A stretch of DNA of 8,228 bases from Candidatus Rifleibacteriota bacterium (GTDB lineage: Bacteria > UBP17 > UBA6191 > JACPRK01). The translations under genes and the position numbers were made by a program. The notes under the pieces were generated by a model, which was not told the DNA's origin, did not search any database, and saw only the letters and a list, made by a program, of their open reading frames with translations. Below, piece after piece: positions 5,643 through 8,228 of this stretch; position 1 is the stretch's first letter; the number at the start of each line of letters is the position of its first letter. Location of the stretch: the NCBI GenBank assembly GCA_016213865.1, contig JACQZL010000429.1:1-8228 (forward strand), read 5' to 3'.

Positions 5643-7748
5643 ATGGGCCTCTTCGAAATCCTGGCCACGGTTGGGTTCTTGCTCGGCGCCGCCGTCAACG
5701 TGACGTTGCTCCTGCTGATGCGCGAGCGAGGCCTTCGCGCGCGCGGGGAGAGGGCCTTCCTGGGCCTCGTCTGGAGCGGCGCCGTCCTGTACTGCTCGGC
5801 CTTCGCCAGCCTCCTGCTGACGCTCGTCTTTCGCGAGCCGCCGCGGTTGCTCTCCAGCTTCCTCGACGGCATCGCGCTCCTGTGCCTGGCCCTGCAGCCT
5901 TCGCTGCTCCTGCACACCTTCCTCGAGACCTACTTCAAGTCGCGACTCAACGCCTGGTTACGGGGGGCCGTCTACGTCCCGTCGCTCCTCGTGTTGTGGC
6001 CCCTGGCCACGGTGCCCGCAGACATGTTCCCCGTTCTGGCCGAGCACGGTACCACGCTCTACGTCTGGTACATGCTCGCCTGCATGGCCAGCTCGGTCCT
6101 GGCCCTCTCGCTCGTCCAGAAGACCGTCGAGGAGCCCGAGCGCGGCTTTGCCCGCGACGTGGGCCGCGCGCTGGGTCCGGTCTGGATCGTGATGATGCTC
6201 TGCTATCCGATGGGCGGCGTGCGCATCTCCGGGTTGGGCCGCTACCTGGAACTGGTGTGCGTCCTGGCTCCGCTCGTCCCGAGCATCGTCTTCGGGTACT
6301 ACATCTACCGCTACAACTACCTGGGCTACTCGATGCGGAACACGGTGGTCAACTCGCTGCTGGCGTTCCTGCTGCTCTGCCTCTACATCTTCGGGATTCG
6401 CCAGGCGGGCGAGCTGCTCCTGCCGGCGGCGGTCGTGAAGGTCGAGGTCCTGGAGGGGCTGCTCATCATGGGCCTCGTCTTCGCCTTCAGCACTCTGCAG
6501 GGCGCGTCCCAGGACTTCTTCGATCGCATCTTCCTCCGCCAGAGCCGGCGCAAGCGCGAGATGCTCGCCGGCCTCAGCGCCGAGCTGGGCAGCCCCCTGG
6601 CGACCGACCCGAATGCCCTGCTGGCCCAGGTCGCCGTCGGCGTCTCCGAGGCCCTCGGCATCCAGAAGGTCGGCATCTACTTCGCCGGGGCCGACGGCCG
6701 CGTCAATGCCGCGTCAAACCCGCCCGGGGACTTGCCTCTGGCGCTCTTGATGGAGCCCTTCGGGGCCGGGACGTGGGTCGCCCTCGAGGCCGGCGACCTC
6801 GTCGACGGCCCTCTCAAGGAGGCCCTGCTTCGCGCCGAGTACCAGACAGTCCTGCCCATCCTGTCGCGCGAGGGCCCCGCCGGCGTCGCCTGTCTGGGCC
6901 GTCGCAGCTACAACCGCACCCTGGCTCCCCAGGAGCTGGACATGCTGCGCCTCCTCCTCAACCAGCTCCTGGGCGCTGTCGAGAAGGTGCGCATCTTCCA
7001 GCAGAAGCTGGCGCTCGAGCGCAAGCTGTTGGAAGACGAGCGACTGGCCTCGCTGGGCATGCTGAGTGCCAGCGTGGCCCACGAGATCAAGAACCCGCTG
7101 GGCTCCATCAAGGCGATCATCCAGGTCACTCGCGAGACCATGCCGCCGGGGGATCTACGTCGCGAGGACCTGTCCGTGGTCCTCGAGGAGATCGACCGTC
7201 TGGCGGGGACCGTGACGCGCTTGCTGGAGTTCACGCGCCCGCGTGAGGACGAGGAACGATTCGTCGCCGTCGAGCGCGTCATCGAGCGCGTGCTCGAGAT
7301 CTTCAGCTACGAGGCGCGCCGGCGCTCGGTCGCGGTGGTCCACAAGCTCTCGCACGAGCCCCACTACCTCAGGGGCGGGCTCGACTCGCTCAAGAGCGTG
7401 CTCTTCAACCTGGTCCTGAACGCCTTCCAGGCGATGGAAAAGAGCGGCACTCTGACCATCGAGACGGCGGGCGGTTCCACCGGTACCGTCGTCATCGCCG
7501 TGACCGACACGGGCCCGGGCATCCCCGAGGCCGAGCTGCCCCGCATCTTCGAGCCGTTCCATTCGTCGAAGCCTGCCGGTACGGGGCTGGGCCTCGCGCT
7601 GGTCCGCCAGCGAGTCGACGAGATGGGCGGCACGCTCGGGGTCCAGAGCGGCCCGAGCGGCACCCGGTTCCAGATCGAGCTGCCGGTATACTTGCCAGCC
7701 AACCGGCGAGCGCGTCAGACTCCGCTGGTCGAAGGTGCCTCGCGGTGA
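5643..7748 (+). CDS. Multi-pass membrane sensor histidine kinase
   Basis: The 701-residue protein has an N-terminal membrane sensor, a GAF-like region and a complete kinase core. Hydrophobic helices lie at about 5-26, 38-63, 73-95, 108-124, 139-158, 177-193, 202-222, 234-253 and 265-285, so seven to nine passes. Residues of about 322-450 look like a GAF domain, followed by a coiled coil (451-468). The phosphoacceptor is H480 in SVAHEIKNPLG. The ATP domain has the N-box (N589, N593), DTGPGIP (622-628), the F-box FEPFHSSK (636-643) and GTGLGL (646-651). The core is of the NtrB type, and the architecture recalls PrsK-like kinases of exopolysaccharide/PEP-CTERM systems, though no such genes are nearby. 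The signal is unknown. It should phosphorylate the regulator encoded 22 nt downstream. Confidence 0.92.
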   Translation: MGLFEILATVGFLLGAAVNVTLLLLMRERGLRARGERAFLGLVWSGAVLYCSAFASLLLTLVFREPPRLLSSFLDGIALLCLALQPSLLLHTFLETYFKSRLNAWLRGAVYVPSLLVLWPLATVPADMFPVLAEHGTTLYVWYMLACMASSVLALSLVQKTVEEPERGFARDVGRALGPVWIVMMLCYPMGGVRISGLGRYLELVCVLAPLVPSIVFGYYIYRYNYLGYSMRNTVVNSLLAFLLLCLYIFGIRQAGELLLPAAVVKVEVLEGLLIMGLVFAFSTLQGASQDFFDRIFLRQSRRKREMLAGLSAELGSPLATDPNALLAQVAVGVSEALGIQKVGIYFAGADGRVNAASNPPGDLPLALLMEPFGAGTWVALEAGDLVDGPLKEALLRAEYQTVLPILSREGPAGVACLGRRSYNRTLAPQELDMLRLLLNQLLGAVEKVRIFQQKLALERKLLEDERLASLGMLSASVAHEIKNPLGSIKAIIQVTRETMPPGDLRREDLSVVLEEIDRLAGTVTRLLEFTRPREDEERFVAVERVIERVLEIFSYEARRRSVAVVHKLSHEPHYLRGGLDSLKSVLFNLVLNAFQAMEKSGTLTIETAGGSTGTVVIAVTDTGPGIPEAELPRIFEPFHSSKPAGTGLGLALVRQRVDEMGGTLGVQSGPSGTRFQIELPVYLPANRRARQTPLVEGASR

Positions 7749-7770
7749 GCCTCGCCGCTCACGGCCAACG

Positions 7771-8228
7771 ATGCAACAGATAAAGCCGGAAATCATCCAG
7801 ATCCTGGTCGCCGACGATGAGAAACCCGCGCGCCTGGGCATGCGCCGGGCCCTCGAGGCCGCGGGCTACCGCGTGACCGAGGCCTGCAACGGAGCCGAGG
7901 CCGTCGAGCGCGTCAAGGGGGGCGGCGTGGACCTCGTCTTCATGGACATCGCGATGCCCGAGACCGACGGCCTGGCAGCGCTCGAAGTCATTCGTGGCTT
8001 GCCGTCGCCGCCGCCCGTGGTGATGGTCACCGCCCACGGCAGCGAGAAGGTGGCCGTCAACGCCATCAAGGCCGGCGCCTGGGACTACCTGGCCAAGCCG
8101 TACGACGTCGACGAACTACGTCAACTGGCGCGAAACGCGGCCGAGCGGCTCCTGCTGGAGCGCGAAAACGTGCGCCTCAGGCGCGAGCTGGCCCAGGCGG
8201 GCGCCTTTGGCGAGATCCTCGGCAAGAG
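7771..8228 (+). CDS. NtrC-type response regulator (partial)
   Basis: The gene is cut by the right edge after 152 codons. Residues of about 9-125 are a receiver domain: acidic pair D15-D16, phosphoacceptor D59 in FMDIAMPE, T87 in VMVTAHGS and K109 in LAKPYD. A leucine- and arginine-rich helix (about 117-142) leads to FGEILGK, which matches the entry to a sigma-54-interacting AAA+ domain (commonly IIGxS). The full protein is therefore expected to be an enhancer-binding activator of sigma-54 promoters, with the AAA+ and DNA-binding domains beyond the window. The ATG at 7771 is the only sensible start: it lies 8 codons before the first receiver strand, and no in-frame start precedes it after the kinase stop. 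No ribosome site is obvious, so translation may depend on coupling to the histidine kinase gene. Confidence 0.88.
   Translation, partial: MQQIKPEIIQILVADDEKPARLGMRRALEAAGYRVTEACNGAEAVERVKGGGVDLVFMDIAMPETDGLAALEVIRGLPSPPPVVMVTAHGSEKVAVNAIKAGAWDYLAKPYDVDELRQLARNAAERLLLERENVRLRRELAQAGAFGEILGK

Noticed and set aside
4406..5917. Long minus-strand open frames (480 and 503 codons) over yvcK
   Set aside because: They are complementary to well-supported YvcK and histidine kinase coding sequence and encode low-complexity Arg/Ser-rich products.

Overview
The window is GC-rich DNA (about two thirds G+C by eye, with strong G/C preference at third codon positions) that reads as a bacterial chromosome, probably Gram-negative. 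The kinase/secreted-protein pair and the NtrC-like two-component pair would fit groups such as Acidobacteriota, Myxococcota or related candidate phyla. Nothing here fixes the phylum. I see no rRNA, tRNA, CRISPR array, transposase or phage gene. The coding sequences look intact apart from the last, which runs off the right edge.

Layout: 1-316 is non-coding and rich in short hairpins and REP-like repeat motifs. A HAD-family sugar-phosphate-type phosphatase (317-1090, +) follows, with an extended -10 promoter so close to its ATG that a leaderless mRNA is likely. It converges with a two-gene minus-strand operon: a soluble Hanks-type Ser/Thr kinase with a long helical-repeat tail (4067-1743), then an overlapping gene for a proline-rich exported protein of unknown function (1750-1106). 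Between the kinase and the divergent plus-strand cluster lies about 470 bp of non-coding DNA holding a roughly 350-bp imperfect palindrome (4164-4513) built partly of degenerate 7-bp repeats. The plus-strand cluster is a YvcK/CofD-like protein (4536-5630), a multi-pass membrane histidine kinase with a GAF-like region (5643-7748) and the start of an NtrC-type response regulator (7771 to the edge).

How the genes may work together: the last three plus-strand genes are closely spaced (12 and 22 nt) and look like one operon, so a YvcK-type factor linked to central carbon metabolism and cell shape is probably co-expressed with a membrane two-component system. YvcK homologues in Bacillus and mycobacteria are substrates of Ser/Thr kinases, so the divergent kinase is a plausible partner; this is inference from position. 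The kinase and its exported partner appear translationally coupled. The least described parts are the exported protein, the kinase's long activation segment and tail, and the large intergenic palindrome.
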